Source: Methylacidiphilum kamchatkense Kam1 (lineage in GTDB: Bacteria; Verrucomicrobiota; Verrucomicrobiia; Methylacidiphilales; Methylacidiphilaceae). From it: DNA of 64,000 nt. A program made the position numbers and the translations under genes. Shown in pieces: positions 46,413 through 55,815 of this stretch (the stretch's first letter is position 1; each line of letters starts with the position of its first letter). The stretch is from positions 2,138,033-2,202,032 of the forward strand of contig NZ_CP037899.1 in NCBI RefSeq assembly GCF_007475525.1, given 5' to 3'. A model generated the notes under the pieces. It was not told where the DNA came from and ran no database searches. It was given only the letters and a program-made list of their open reading frames with translations.

Positions 46413-47142
46413 AGGCCTTTTTTTTCTTTCCTTGTTGTTAGTTTTATTTTTTTTCAGTTCGGCACAAGGAGAAAATACAAATAGAGAACTTTACTTTAAC
46501 TTCATTGATAGAATAGAAGCAGTGAGTAAAAAGGCTGAATTGACAAAAAATGATTGTGTGATGATTGCCCAGTCAACCATTGATCTTGGGAAAAAAAACA
46601 AACTTCCCACTGGAGTGATTGAAGATGGAATAAAAGCTGTGGAATTAGGAAAGTTGCTCGATCCCAATTTTCCCTATTGGGAAAACTATTTAAAAGAACT
46701 TTTAAAACTTCTTGAAGAGAATGCCTCTTCTTCAAACATGTCAAACAAAAAGACTGAGCCAGCTCAGAATCAAAAAGAAAAAAACACTCTGTCCGAACCT
46801 ATGTCAGAGTCGAATCTCAAAAAAGGGGGGATGGATCTAAAAGAAAAAAAACAAGGCTTTTCGAAAGATAACCTTTCTTTAGGAAAAAATCCCTCTGCTT
46901 TTCCTTCTTCTAAAAAAGAACAAAAAGAATCAACAACTAGCGAATCAAAACAAACTCAAAACTCTCCCCTTTCACCTGATAATCTCTTTTCCGATTCAGA
47001 AAATTCAACTGGAGAAGAGACAGAAAAAGAGATAAAATTAAGGCAAATCAAACAGCTAGATAACCCATCAACATTCTTCAAAAGAATGCGTCAAATTGAA
47101 AGTGAGACAAACGATTCTTATTTGGAAGATCCCGATTGGTAA
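46360..47142 (+). CDS. BatC-like secreted protein with low-complexity tail
   Basis: 260 residues overlapping the VWA gene by 53 bases. An export signal (GLFFLSLLLVLFFFSSAQGE) is followed by a helical region with TPR-like character (IEDGIKAVELGKLLDPNFPY) and a long Ser/Lys/Gln-rich tail. It is assigned as BatC-like mainly from position between the VWA and BatD genes. The final residues SFF-type FFKRMRQIESETNDSYLEDP are more ordered. The start cannot be moved later without losing the signal. Confidence 0.6.
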   Translation: MKDSLWLINPVQKEKKIKGLFFLSLLLVLFFFSSAQGENTNRELYFNFIDRIEAVSKKAELTKNDCVMIAQSTIDLGKKNKLPTGVIEDGIKAVELGKLLDPNFPYWENYLKELLKLLEENASSSNMSNKKTEPAQNQKEKNTLSEPMSESNLKKGGMDLKEKKQGFSKDNLSLGKNPSAFPSSKKEQKESTTSESKQTQNSPLSPDNLFSDSENSTGEETEKEIKLRQIKQLDNPSTFFKRMRQIESETNDSYLEDPDW

Positions 47143-49821
47143 GATCCGATTGGTTTTCCTAGCTTGTTGTTTTTATACATTGCTCAGCATAATGACTCTA
47201 GGCAATGTAATGGCCTTTTCTGCCCATTGGTTGCCCATAAATGAGAAGTTGGAACCTGGGGTATCTGGACATCTCTCTCTTATTTTCGAAAATTGTTCTC
47301 CTCAAGATGAAGTAAAACCACCCAAAGTTGCTTTTTTGGAAATAGAGGCTCCATCCATCAGCCGAAATAGCCGTAACGAGCTTATATACGACTTTCCTAT
47401 TATTCCTCACCAACCTGGCAATTATATTATTCCTCCGTTTTTGATTGCCACAGACCATGGACTGGTGGAAATCCCCCCTATTTCTTTTACAGTAAAAGAA
47501 GTAGAAATAGCTCCTATATCGGCTGATGGCGTAGATGCCCAAGTGCTTATCCCCCAAAGAACATTATGGAAAGGCGAGCCTTTTGTCATAGAATATAGAC
47601 TCTTAACCCGCTCAGGAACTTTTTTAGATATCACAAGTCAGCCTGAATGGGATCCAAAGGATTTTCTTTCCAATCGTTGGGGAAAACCTCAACGAGTGAT
47701 TTTAAATGCCAACGGAACGTATGCTAGCGGTCTGCGCTACACCACCACTTTATTATCCTTAAAAGCAGGCAAAATTGTTTTACCTCCAATCAGTCAGCAA
47801 CTTACTTTGGAAATAGAAAGATTTGGGCGCGGTCTTTTTCTCAACCTATTGTCAAACCCATCCACTCCACAACCGAACCCAAAGTCATTGAAATAGCTCC
47901 TCTTCCGGCAGCGCCTCCTGATTTTTCTGAAGCAATAGGAACCTTTAAACTTTCCTGTAAGGTGAACCCCGTTGAAGCCATTCAAGGCGAACCAATTTCC
48001 CTCTCGATACGAATAGAAGGTACAGGGAATTGGGCAGTCCCCTGGAAACTACCGGAATATCCCCCTTTTAAAGGTATAAGAGTTATAAATTCGTTGCCAT
48101 CCCGTCAAATAGACCCCGAGTCTTTGTTTACTGGGGTTCTGAAAATGGAGTTAGTCCTTATACCTGATATTTTTGGAGAAATAGATCTGCCTGCCTATTC
48201 TTTTACCTACTTTGACGTGACGCAAGGGGAATATCAAACATTAAAATCTGATCCAATTCATTTATCTGTGAAAAAATCCTCCCTTTCAAAACAGACTCTA
48301 GACAATAAACCAGAGCTCCTTAGTGAGCGCTCTCAGTCGATTAATACAGGCTATCCTCAAGATATGTTACCAACTGGGCCTCTCCTTGGTATGGAAAAAG
48401 GCTTAGCCCCTTTTCCGCCATGGGACCTTGGGAGAGAAAGCCTACTTTTTGCATTTATATTCTTATTTCTTTGGTGTTTGCTTTGCTGGGATCGGGTTGC
48501 CCATAAACCTTTTCTGCTCCAGAAGAAAAAGGCGGGTCATTGTTTAAGGACCATCCCGCAAGCGATTGCTAAAGCAAAGACTAATGAGGAGATTTATAGG
48601 TATCTGTTACTGTGGCAAAAAGCATTTAAAGAGTTTTGGGATATTCCTTATCCCTTCCCAGATGAGGAATCTATTGAAAAACGGCTTATAAAGACCTATC
48701 TAAAGAACTCTGCCATTGCAAAAAAATGGGCAGCTTTGTGGAATCAGTCCCAGCTTTATTTGTTTGGTCGACTCTCTACTCCTTCTCCACAATGGATTGA
48801 TGAGGCTCAAGAGCTAGCTCGAAGACTTCCCAAAGCTAAGATTCCCTTAAAAGAATTCTTTACCACGGCCAATTTCCTTCCCTTCCTTTCCCTGATTATT
48901 TTCGTCGGGCTGATATTTAGTATTTTAACAAGCAATCTAAAAGGATCAAAAAATCTAGTTGGCCCACTCCCCTTTTCTTTTACAAGCAACAAAAGGCTCC
49001 CCTCTTATGCCTCTTCCATTCTATTTTGTTCACTATCTGATCCTCCTTCTGATTCGAAAGTTGAAGCGTTTAGTTCTGAAGAGGCTTATCGATGCTATGA
49101 AAAAGGGGAGTTTGCTAAGGCTATTGACATTTGGAAGAAAAAAACCCTATTCCAACCTCTGGATTGGAAAACAAGAAATAATCTTGGGCTAGCCTTTTCA
49201 CAACAAGAACAATGGCAAAGAGCCTTAGGAGAATGGACAGCAGCTTTTCTATTAGCCCCTCGCAATGCTTCAGTCAGATGGAATTTCACTGTCGGAATCA
49301 ATAAAAACCCTGAAGCTGATACACATATTCATTCTCTACAGAAAAATGGCTATTCAAACAGGTTAAAAATCTTTCTCTCTCCTGGAGAATGGGAAAGAGT
49401 AGCTGCTATAAGTATCTTTTTGTTGTTCCTTTCCTTATGTATTTTTCTTTTGCATTTGTATCAGAAAATCAGAATTCCAGCCTTTTGCTTCAGCATTGTA
49501 TTGGTGTTGGCTTTTATAAGCAGTCTTTCTTTGTTAGAATTTTTTTCATACGGTCTTTTTGCAACACCCAATGCCGGGATGCTTGTTCAGGATACCCCCT
49601 TGCGGTCGGTTCCAACAGAGGTCCAACAACAAAACCTACCTGTAAAAGCAGGGTCAGTGATTAAAGTTCTAAAAGCCTATTTAGGATGGTACAAAATAGA
49701 ATTTATAAATGGCCAGAATGGCTGGGTAAGGTCCCAATGCGTAACTCTCTTTTATAAAACTCCTCATGCATTCGTTTCTGAAAAAGAAAAAGCTTTTTAT
49801 TTCTCCATTTTTCATAACTAA
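47096..49821 (+). CDS. BatD-BatE fusion protein, frameshifted
   Basis: The 5' part has a signal/anchor and BatD-type immunoglobulin-like region (LEPGVSGHLSLIFENCSPQD, PHQPGNYIIPPFLI) and stops early. The second frame continues IRIEGTGNWAVPWKLPEYPP, a helix (SLLFAFIFLFLWCLLCW), a cytoplasmic domain, another helix, then a TPR segment (EEAYRCYEKGEFAKAIDIWK, NNLGLAFSQQEQWQRALGEW), two helices and an SH3-like end (GSVIKVLKAYLGWYKIEFIN). One more T in the T5 run 47835-47839 joins the frames. BatD and the TPR/SH3 BatE are usually separate genes; here they are one chain. The start is uncertain (TTG 47096, GTG 47102 or TTG 47150). Confidence 0.75.
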
Positions 49822-50987
49822 AGAGGCAGTCTTTTCTTCTCTAAGCTTTCTATTTGTTCAACCATATTTTGAGCTACTTTCACCGAATCAAATAAGCTTT
49901 CGGCCAATTCTCTGGCTTTCATGGAATGATAAGCATAATTTTTTTCAATCCTTTTTATGGCCTCAATCGCTTCAGACATCGTCGTAAAAGAGAAAAGACC
50001 CGCTCCGGTAGGGATGATCCTTGACCACCCTGTATCCTGAATTACTGCTGGTTTTCCCATTGCCAAATAACATACTGTTCGATCGCTAAACCAGCCACAA
50101 TCGCTCAGCCAGTAGCCATTTTTAACCACAGAAAATTCTCCCCGAGAAACACCGATAAAATTTCTATAGCTTTCAAAATCTGAGGCTATAGCTGAAACGC
50201 TGATCATTTCCCAGTCCTTGGAAAGAAAACGGTTACGAATTTCGTGGTCTTCTTGCAGATCCGAAGCAATCTGAAAAAGAACTTTCCCATCAAAAAAAAG
50301 AGGAAGCTCAATCACCTTTTCGAACTCATTGGCTTTGTTCCCGTAAACCTTACCTTCCCAATTTACTTCAGGATAGCCACACCAATGAGTGATTGTTGAC
50401 CATTTTGTGCCGCCAAACCGTTTGGGCCACAGCTCTAAACATACTGGAGGAAATGTAGGAATCCAATTGATCCCCGTGAAAGGGATGCTCTTTCCATCCT
50501 CTTGCAAAGAAAGGCCAACTGTAAAAAAAATGTCATGGGCTTCCAGATTCATATCGCAGCCATAACCCTTGGCCCATATTTGGGTAAAGGTAGGATCCAA
50601 ATCCAGATAAACCCTTTTTTTAAAGGCAGAAAGTAGGTTCTTATTACGTATGAGCCCTGAAATATTTAAAAGAAAAGAACTTTCCCTTGCAAAATGCAGA
50701 AAGGCATCGAGATTGTCTGCTTCACCATTAATAAAAATCGTAGATTGCTCGACAAAATCAAAATAGGAAGTAAGTAGCTTCCAATGGTTTAAACCTAATT
50801 CCAGGGCTTGTTTGGGATGATAATTTTTAATTTTTGGCAAACTCTCTTGGGTGATCTCTTCTAAAAGCCAAACATCCCACCCAAGGTTACGAAAGGCATA
50901 TGCCCATTGAATAAAGAGAAGATTAATCCCAATCGCAGAAATCGGATAACCAGCAATACGACATCCGATGACTACCTTTTTGGCCAT
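49818..50987 (-). CDS. Glycosyltransferase-like protein (CgeB/GT1-type)
   Basis: 389 residues. The N-terminal start AKKVVIGCRIAGYPIS and the C-terminal half (FIGVSRGEFSVVKNGYWLSD, WFSDRTVCYLAMGKPAVIQD, GLFSFTTMSEAIEAIKRIEK) match the nucleotide-sugar-binding lobe of GT-B enzymes of the CgeB-like type. No signal peptide. Acceptor and donor cannot be inferred. It converges with the BatD/E gene, overlapping by 4 bases. Confidence 0.72.
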   Translation of the reverse strand: MAKKVVIGCRIAGYPISAIGINLLFIQWAYAFRNLGWDVWLLEEITQESLPKIKNYHPKQALELGLNHWKLLTSYFDFVEQSTIFINGEADNLDAFLHFARESSFLLNISGLIRNKNLLSAFKKRVYLDLDPTFTQIWAKGYGCDMNLEAHDIFFTVGLSLQEDGKSIPFTGINWIPTFPPVCLELWPKRFGGTKWSTITHWCGYPEVNWEGKVYGNKANEFEKVIELPLFFDGKVLFQIASDLQEDHEIRNRFLSKDWEMISVSAIASDFESYRNFIGVSRGEFSVVKNGYWLSDCGWFSDRTVCYLAMGKPAVIQDTGWSRIIPTGAGLFSFTTMSEAIEAIKRIEKNYAYHSMKARELAESLFDSVKVAQNMVEQIESLEKKRLPL

Positions 50988-51025
50988 GCATCATTCCACT
51001 ATCATTTTTAGGCCAAAAAATAAAA

Positions 51026-51334
51026 TTAAATCTCCACCTCTAAGTCTTCTCCAATTTTTTGACAATGATAAGCTGTTACTCCTTTAGTTGCCGGTCCACA
51101 AAGAACTTCTCCTGTCTTTAAACTAAATCGTGCACCATGCCAGGGGCATTCCACTTCCCCCTCTTCCAGAAATCCTTCACTCAGAGGACCTCCTTCGTGG
51201 GGACAGGTATCATCAAGAGCATAATAGGCTCCCTTATAACAAAAGATAGCTATTTTTTTTCCCTCCAGTTCGATGCATTTAGCTCCTCCTTCAGGAATTT
51301 CAGAAGCTTTAAAAGGACATTTAAACTTAGCCAT
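51026..51334 (-). CDS. Rieske-type [2Fe-2S] ferredoxin
   Basis: 102 residues. The Rieske ligands are Cys44/His46 (DDTCPHEGGPLSEG) and Cys63/His66 (VECPWHGARFSLKTG), spaced as in non-respiratory ferredoxin components of NirD/dioxygenase type. GPATKGVTAYHCQ follows. It probably donates electrons to an unidentified enzyme; no oxygenase gene is adjacent. It sits 38 bases upstream of the glycosyltransferase on the same strand. Confidence 0.9.
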   Translation of the reverse strand: MAKFKCPFKASEIPEGGAKCIELEGKKIAIFCYKGAYYALDDTCPHEGGPLSEGFLEEGEVECPWHGARFSLKTGEVLCGPATKGVTAYHCQKIGEDLEVEI

Positions 51335-51689
51335 GCTCCGATTTTTAATGGGCTCTATGCAGTTGTCAATGAAATTTGAGAGGCTGCTGAATGCTATGTT
51401 TTACCCCTTAAATACACTTACAAATGGATATGCCTCAGTTAACTGCCATTGGCTTCTCTTTTCCTTTTCTCTGGGCTAAGCTCTTTCTGCCTAGTATCCC
51501 TTTTGGCTCCCCCAGTCGTCTCCTCTCTTTCTTGCTTTATATTTATCGCTGTCTCCATGCTACTAATAGCCTCTCCCTCCACGTTCTCTTCTCTCTTCCT
51601 TGATTCATAGGGCTTTAGACTCATCGGGTCATGAAAAAACTTAGACAAATTCATTGCCAAAAGGCCTTAATTCCATAAAATGAGTAAAA
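51335..51689. other. Intergenic region between Rieske ferredoxin and L,D-transpeptidase
   Basis: 355 bases between divergent genes. It holds one short minus-strand frame (51439-51660) treated separately. I see no convincing promoter pair, terminator or riboswitch. The region rich in TCT/CTTTC reads as polar, glutamate/lysine-rich protein on the other strand. Confidence 0.35.
51439..51660 (-). CDS. Possible small charged protein
   Basis: 73 codons starting from TTG at 51660 or the ATG two codons later (MNLSKFFHDPMSLKPYESRK). The rest is dominated by Glu, Lys and Arg (KREENVEGEAISSMETAINI) with no known motif. It has no clear ribosome site. It may be a genuine small protein or a chance frame in pyrimidine-rich DNA. 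Confidence 0.3.
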   Translation of the reverse strand: MAMNLSKFFHDPMSLKPYESRKREENVEGEAISSMETAINIKQEREETTGGAKRDTRQKELSPEKRKREANGS

Positions 51690-52862
51690 ATGCAAAAATC
51701 TTCTTTCCCTCGGTTTTTTTATCTAACTCTTCTATCCGCTTTATTTATGGGAGGATGCGCTCTAAACAACACACAAAAGACAAAGCAACTTTCTTCGGCA
51801 TTCCCTTCCAATTTGATTCGGGTGAGCATTCATGATCAAAAAATGGAGCTGATTCAAAATGTAGGCAAAAATGGAGAATCCCACCGTTATTACCCTGTAT
51901 CAACCTCTAAATATGGTATTGGGGATGAATGGAATAGTTATAAAACCCCTATTGGAAGATTTGTTATTGCAAAAAAAATAGGGGATGGCATCCCTTTGGG
52001 CGGCAAGTTTTACCATAGAAAATTTACTGGAGATGTCATTAAATTGACCGCTTATGACCCTTCAAATCCGGCTTTTGATCATGACAGCATTTTGACAAGA
52101 ATTCTTTGGCTTAGAGGTTTGGATTCTCAGAATAAAAATTCCTTTTACAGAGGAATATTTATCCATGGGACTAATCAAGAACCGCTTGTCGGACAGCCTG
52201 TCAGCTATGGGTGCATAAGAATGAAAAATAGGGATGTTCTTGAACTTTACGATATGGTCGGAGAAAACACCCCTGTATATATTCAGAAAGAACCACTCAA
52301 AAAGCCGGTTCCTAAAGAGGTTTTAGCAAGCTTTCATTTTTATAATCAGCCAAGAATTCAATCAACGGCTTCTTCCTCTATTCAAGAACAGCCTTCCATT
52401 AAGGTTGTGCCAGCTATAGCAGTAGCTTCTGAGCCAACATCAAACACAACTATTTCAGGAAGTAGTCCTCAAAAAACTGTAATCCAAAGCAATAATGTCC
52501 TTGTCAAACAGGCTCCTAGAACCGTAGCCCAACCCACTAACTCAAAGAGTCATTCCCAATTGGCCTCCAAAAGGCAAGCCACTACTACTCATAGTTCTAA
52601 ACATCCCCATTCGACAAAACCATTGGTTCACAGCAAGAAAAAAATAAGTGCTATTAAGTTAGCAAGCCATTCAACAAAATCCTCTACAGTTGATCCTTCC
52701 TCTTCAAAAAGAAAAAGCCTCTTGAGTGACTGGATTGAAGCCAAGCACCATGCAAAGAGAAGCCGTTATTTTCCGTTCTTCAAATTTTTGAAATGCAGCA
52801 AATGTAGAAAGCAATCGTTGCGATGTAAAAGCAGCAGAACTTGTCATCTTATCGTTGCATAA
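51690..52862 (+). CDS. L,D-transpeptidase (YkuD) lipoprotein with long tail
   Basis: 390 residues. The lipobox is LFMGGC (Cys23). The YkuD domain (about 42-210) has KTPIGRFVIAKK, IFIHGTNQEPLVGQP (His159) and the catalytic VSYGCIRMKN (Cys175). It crosslinks or anchors peptidoglycan in the periplasm. A ~170-residue Ser/Thr/Lys-rich tail follows, ending in an odd cysteine-rich stretch (KFLKCSKCRKQSLRCK). That last part could be a frameshift product: one more T in the run at 52789-52793 would end the protein at FKFFEMQQM instead. Confidence 0.88.
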   Translation: MQKSSFPRFFYLTLLSALFMGGCALNNTQKTKQLSSAFPSNLIRVSIHDQKMELIQNVGKNGESHRYYPVSTSKYGIGDEWNSYKTPIGRFVIAKKIGDGIPLGGKFYHRKFTGDVIKLTAYDPSNPAFDHDSILTRILWLRGLDSQNKNSFYRGIFIHGTNQEPLVGQPVSYGCIRMKNRDVLELYDMVGENTPVYIQKEPLKKPVPKEVLASFHFYNQPRIQSTASSSIQEQPSIKVVPAIAVASEPTSNTTISGSSPQKTVIQSNNVLVKQAPRTVAQPTNSKSHSQLASKRQATTTHSSKHPHSTKPLVHSKKKISAIKLASHSTKSSTVDPSSSKRKSLLSDWIEAKHHAKRSRYFPFFKFLKCSKCRKQSLRCKSSRTCHLIVA

Positions 52863-53042
52863 AGCATCTTTGTTCCTTCTTGCAATGGCACAAAAGGGAA
52901 TCAATTGGATTAAACTATTGAAAGAATGGTTTTTATCCTCTCATCATGCTGAAAAATGGATTCGTTAGACGATTTTGATGCATCAAATCGTATATAAATG
53001 GGCCGAATGGACGACTTTTGGATAAAAACTAATTTTTGATTT

Positions 53043-53076
53043 TCAAAAGCTCGTTGCCCTGGCAAAGCAAACGAGC
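53043..53076 (-). terminator. Rho-independent terminator downstream of tRNA-Pro
   Basis: Read on the minus strand, GCTCGTTTGC (53076-53067) pairs with GCAACGAGC (53058-53049) with one bulged base and an eight-base loop, followed by TTTT. It lies 35 bases after the tRNA 3' end. Confidence 0.6.
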
Positions 53077-53111
53077 AAACCTGTACTCCCAGAAACGTTA
53101 AAAGGCTTGTT

Positions 53112-53189
53112 TGGTCGGGGCGACAGGATTTGAACCTGCGACTCCCTGCTCCCAAAGCAGGTGCTCTAGCCAGGCTGAGCTACGCCCCG
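53112..53189 (-). tRNA. tRNA-Pro (UGG anticodon), CCA encoded
   Basis: Read on the minus strand, the acceptor CGGGGCG pairs with CGCCCCG, followed by discriminator A and an encoded CCA (53114-53112). The D arm begins TAGCTCAGCCTGGCTAGAGC. The anticodon stem CCTGC/GCAGG holds the loop TTTGGGA with anticodon TGG. The T arm has GGTTCAAATCC. All four stems are canonical. Confidence 0.96.
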
Positions 53190-53539
53190 TTGTCTTCCAT
53201 CTTTCCTAAAAAGGTTCCCCTCCTCATGCTCTACATTCAGACACTGAACATGAGACTGGGCTGGAAGGATAAAACCGTCGGTAGGCCACAACCCTCTAAA
53301 ACTTTGCGTGTCGAGTTAGCATGCTTTATATTAACCGATCGTCAAGCAAAAACAATAATCTCATTGTTGAGAAAAAGAAGAAAAGAAAAAAATAATAAAT
53401 GAAAATGATAAAGTAATTTCTTTTGCAATGTTATTTTCTATACATAATTGTAGTATTTCTCTCATTCAAAATTAAGAAAAACCCTGAATAAATAGAGGAA
53501 AAACTTGGCATGCTTTTAGCTCTATAGTAGGAATAGATT
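53190..53539. other. Region between tRNA-Pro and sufC
   Basis: 350 bases, mostly AT-rich. It holds a weak small frame (53251-53402, listed separately) and, just before sufC, TTGGCATGCTTTTAGCT (53505-53521), which resembles a sigma-54 -24/-12 element but would start transcription inside the ribosome site TAGGAA. No IscR-like palindrome is evident. Confidence 0.35.
53251..53402 (+). CDS. Possible small basic protein
   Basis: 50 codons from the ATG at 53251 (MRLGWKDKTVGRPQPSKTLR, then VELACFILTDRQAKTIISLL and a lysine/arginine tail). The GRPQPSKTLRVEL stretch faintly recalls small DNA-binding or RHH-type proteins, but I cannot name a family. There is no clear ribosome site. It could be a relic. 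Confidence 0.28.
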
Positions 53540-54298
53540 ATGAGCTTAAAAATAGAAAATCTTCACGGAGGCATCGGAGGAAAAGAGATTGTTAAAGGTA
53601 TATCTTTGGAAATCAATCCAGGAGAAGTTCATGCTATCATGGGACCGAATGGTTCAGGAAAAAGCACCCTTTCAAAATTGTTAACCGGACATCCTGATTA
53701 TGAGGTCTATTCGGGAACCGTGTTATTGGATGGGGAACCCATCCTTGATCTCGCACCAGATGAAAGGTCTAGAAAAGGATTGTTCATGGCCTTTCAATAT
53801 CCTTGTGAAATTCCTGGAGTGACTGTAGCTAACTTTCTTCGTGCGGCTTTACAGGCACGGCTTCCTGAAGGAAAGACGCTCAACATCACCGATTTCTATA
53901 AAGAGCTGTATGCCGCTATGGAAAAACTAGCTATGGATAGGAAATTTAGTTCCCGATATGTTAACGAAGGTTTTTCTGGAGGAGAAAAAAAGAGAAACGA
54001 AATTCTTCAAATGGCTATCTTAAAACCAAAGTATGCTATTCTTGATGAAACGGATAGTGGTTTAGACATTGATGCCCTTAAGATCGTTGCTAACGGAGTG
54101 AATTCCTTGAAAGGCCCTCATATGGGGATTTTACTCATTACCCATTATCAAAGACTTCTTAATTATATTTTACCGGATCGTGTCCATGTAATGGTCAATG
54201 GAAGGATTGTGGAAAGTGGAACAAAGGAGCTAGCTTTAAAACTAGAAGAAAAAGGATACAGCCAATTTGAAGAAGAATTGGCAGTGCAAACTCCATAA
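53540..54298 (+). CDS. sufC: SufC, Fe-S assembly ATPase
   Basis: 252-residue ABC-type ATPase of the SufBCD scaffold complex. Walker A is [20 protein letters not shown], the typical SufC insert is [20 protein letters not shown], the signature is [15 protein letters not shown], Walker B is [19 protein letters not shown] and the histidine is in [11 protein letters not shown]. Ribosome site TAGGAA precedes the ATG. First gene of sufCBDT. Confidence 0.97.
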   Translation: MSLKIENLHGGIGGKEIVKGISLEINPGEVHAIMGPNGSGKSTLSKLLTGHPDYEVYSGTVLLDGEPILDLAPDERSRKGLFMAFQYPCEIPGVTVANFLRAALQARLPEGKTLNITDFYKELYAAMEKLAMDRKFSSRYVNEGFSGGEKKRNEILQMAILKPKYAILDETDSGLDIDALKIVANGVNSLKGPHMGILLITHYQRLLNYILPDRVHVMVNGRIVESGTKELALKLEEKGYSQFEEELAVQTP

Positions 54299-54342
54299 AG
54301 TTGAAGTAAATTTCATTACAAAGATAAAAAGGGGGAAAACCT

Positions 54343-55766
54343 ATGCAGACTGTAAAAGAAATGAATAAAGAAGAGGTTGTGCTGATCAATTCCAGTGTAG
54401 AGGATTTTTCTTATGATATTGAATACTCTTATGATGCTGGCATAGGGTTAAATGAAAAAACCATAGACTATATTTGCGACGTAAAAAATGACCCCGATTG
54501 GATCCGTGCTTTTAGGAAAAGAGCTCTTCAAATTTTTCTCCAAAAGCCGTTGCCTGTGCATTGGGCAAGTAAAGAGCTCGAAAAAATTGATTTTGATAAA
54601 ATCCGCTATTATCTAGCCTACAACAAGACCCCTCAAAGAAGTTGGGACGATGTGCCTGAGGAAGTTAAAAAAACCTTTGAAAGATTGGGAATTCCGGAGC
54701 AGGAAAGAAAGTTTCTTGCTGGTGTAGAAGCTCAATTTGACAGCGAATCTGCTTATTCCAACATCAAAGAATCATTAAGCAAACAAGGGGTTATATTTGT
54801 TGGGAGCACGGAGGGATTGCACAAATATCCAGAAATTTTTCGTAAATGGTTTGCTAAAGTTATCCCCCAGCTGACAATAAGTTTGCAGCTCTGAATAGTG
54901 CTGTCTTTAGCGGTGGAAGCTTTATATATGTCCCTCCAGGAGTCAAAGTTCAACAGCCGCTTCAAGCTTATTTCAGAATTAACGCCGAAAGTTTTGGTCA
55001 GTTTGAAAGAACTCTTATCATTGCTGATGAAGGCTCAGAAGTGACATATATGGAGGGCTGTACGGCGCCTCGGTTTGAAACCTCCACCTTACACAGTGCA
55101 GTCGTTGAGTTGGTCGCGATGCCTGGTGCAAAAATTCAATATATAACGGTGCAAAATTGGAGTTCGAATGTTTTTAATCTGGTAACCAAAAGGGCCATTG
55201 CCATGGAAGAAGCCGAAGTCCGATGGCTTGATTGTAACATCGGCTCCCGCTTGACAATGAAATATCCAGGGGTGGTCCTTAAAGGGAGAAAAGCGAGGGG
55301 AGAAGTCCTTAGCATAGCTCTTGCAAATAGTGGTCAGCATCAAGATACAGGGGCGAAAATGTATCATGCTGCCGATGAAACCTCCAGTAATATTATTTCT
55401 AAGAGCATTAGTATTGGCTCAGGAAGAGCCAGTTACCGAGGGCTTGTTAGCATGCCTGATCATTTAAAAAATTGTAAGAATAATACCGAATGTGATGCCT
55501 TACTTATTAACTCGTCTTCACGGACAGACACCTATCCAGCAATAACAGTGATTGGCAACAAAAACGCCACTCAACATGAGGCAAGCGTTAGTAAGATCAG
55601 TGCCGAACAACTCTTTTATATGCAACAACGTGGACTACCTGAAGATGAAGCTATGAGCTTGTCGGTTAACGGATTTATCAATGAACTAGTGAGAGAATTT
55701 CCCATGGAATATAGTGTAGAATTAAAAAGGTTGATCGATTTGGAAATGGAAGGTTCGGTTGGTTAG
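54343..55766 (+). CDS. sufB: SufB, Fe-S cluster scaffold, frameshifted
   Basis: Fe-S scaffold subunit, about 474 residues when rejoined. The 5' part has [55 protein letters not shown] and [20 protein letters not shown]. The second frame begins [19 protein letters not shown], then [16 protein letters not shown] and C-terminal [20 protein letters not shown]. They join with one more C in the C5 run 54864-54868, giving [18 protein letters not shown]. SufB is essential where SUF is the sole system, so a sequencing error is the likely cause. Confidence 0.93.
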
Positions 55767-55815
55767 GCTTCCTTAAGGATCTCTCATTCTAAAATAGACA
55801 ATGGAGTAGTTTCCC

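Noticed and set aside
52910..53155. Minus-strand open frame across tRNA-Pro
   Set aside because: It overlaps the tRNA gene and its terminator and has no protein-like features.
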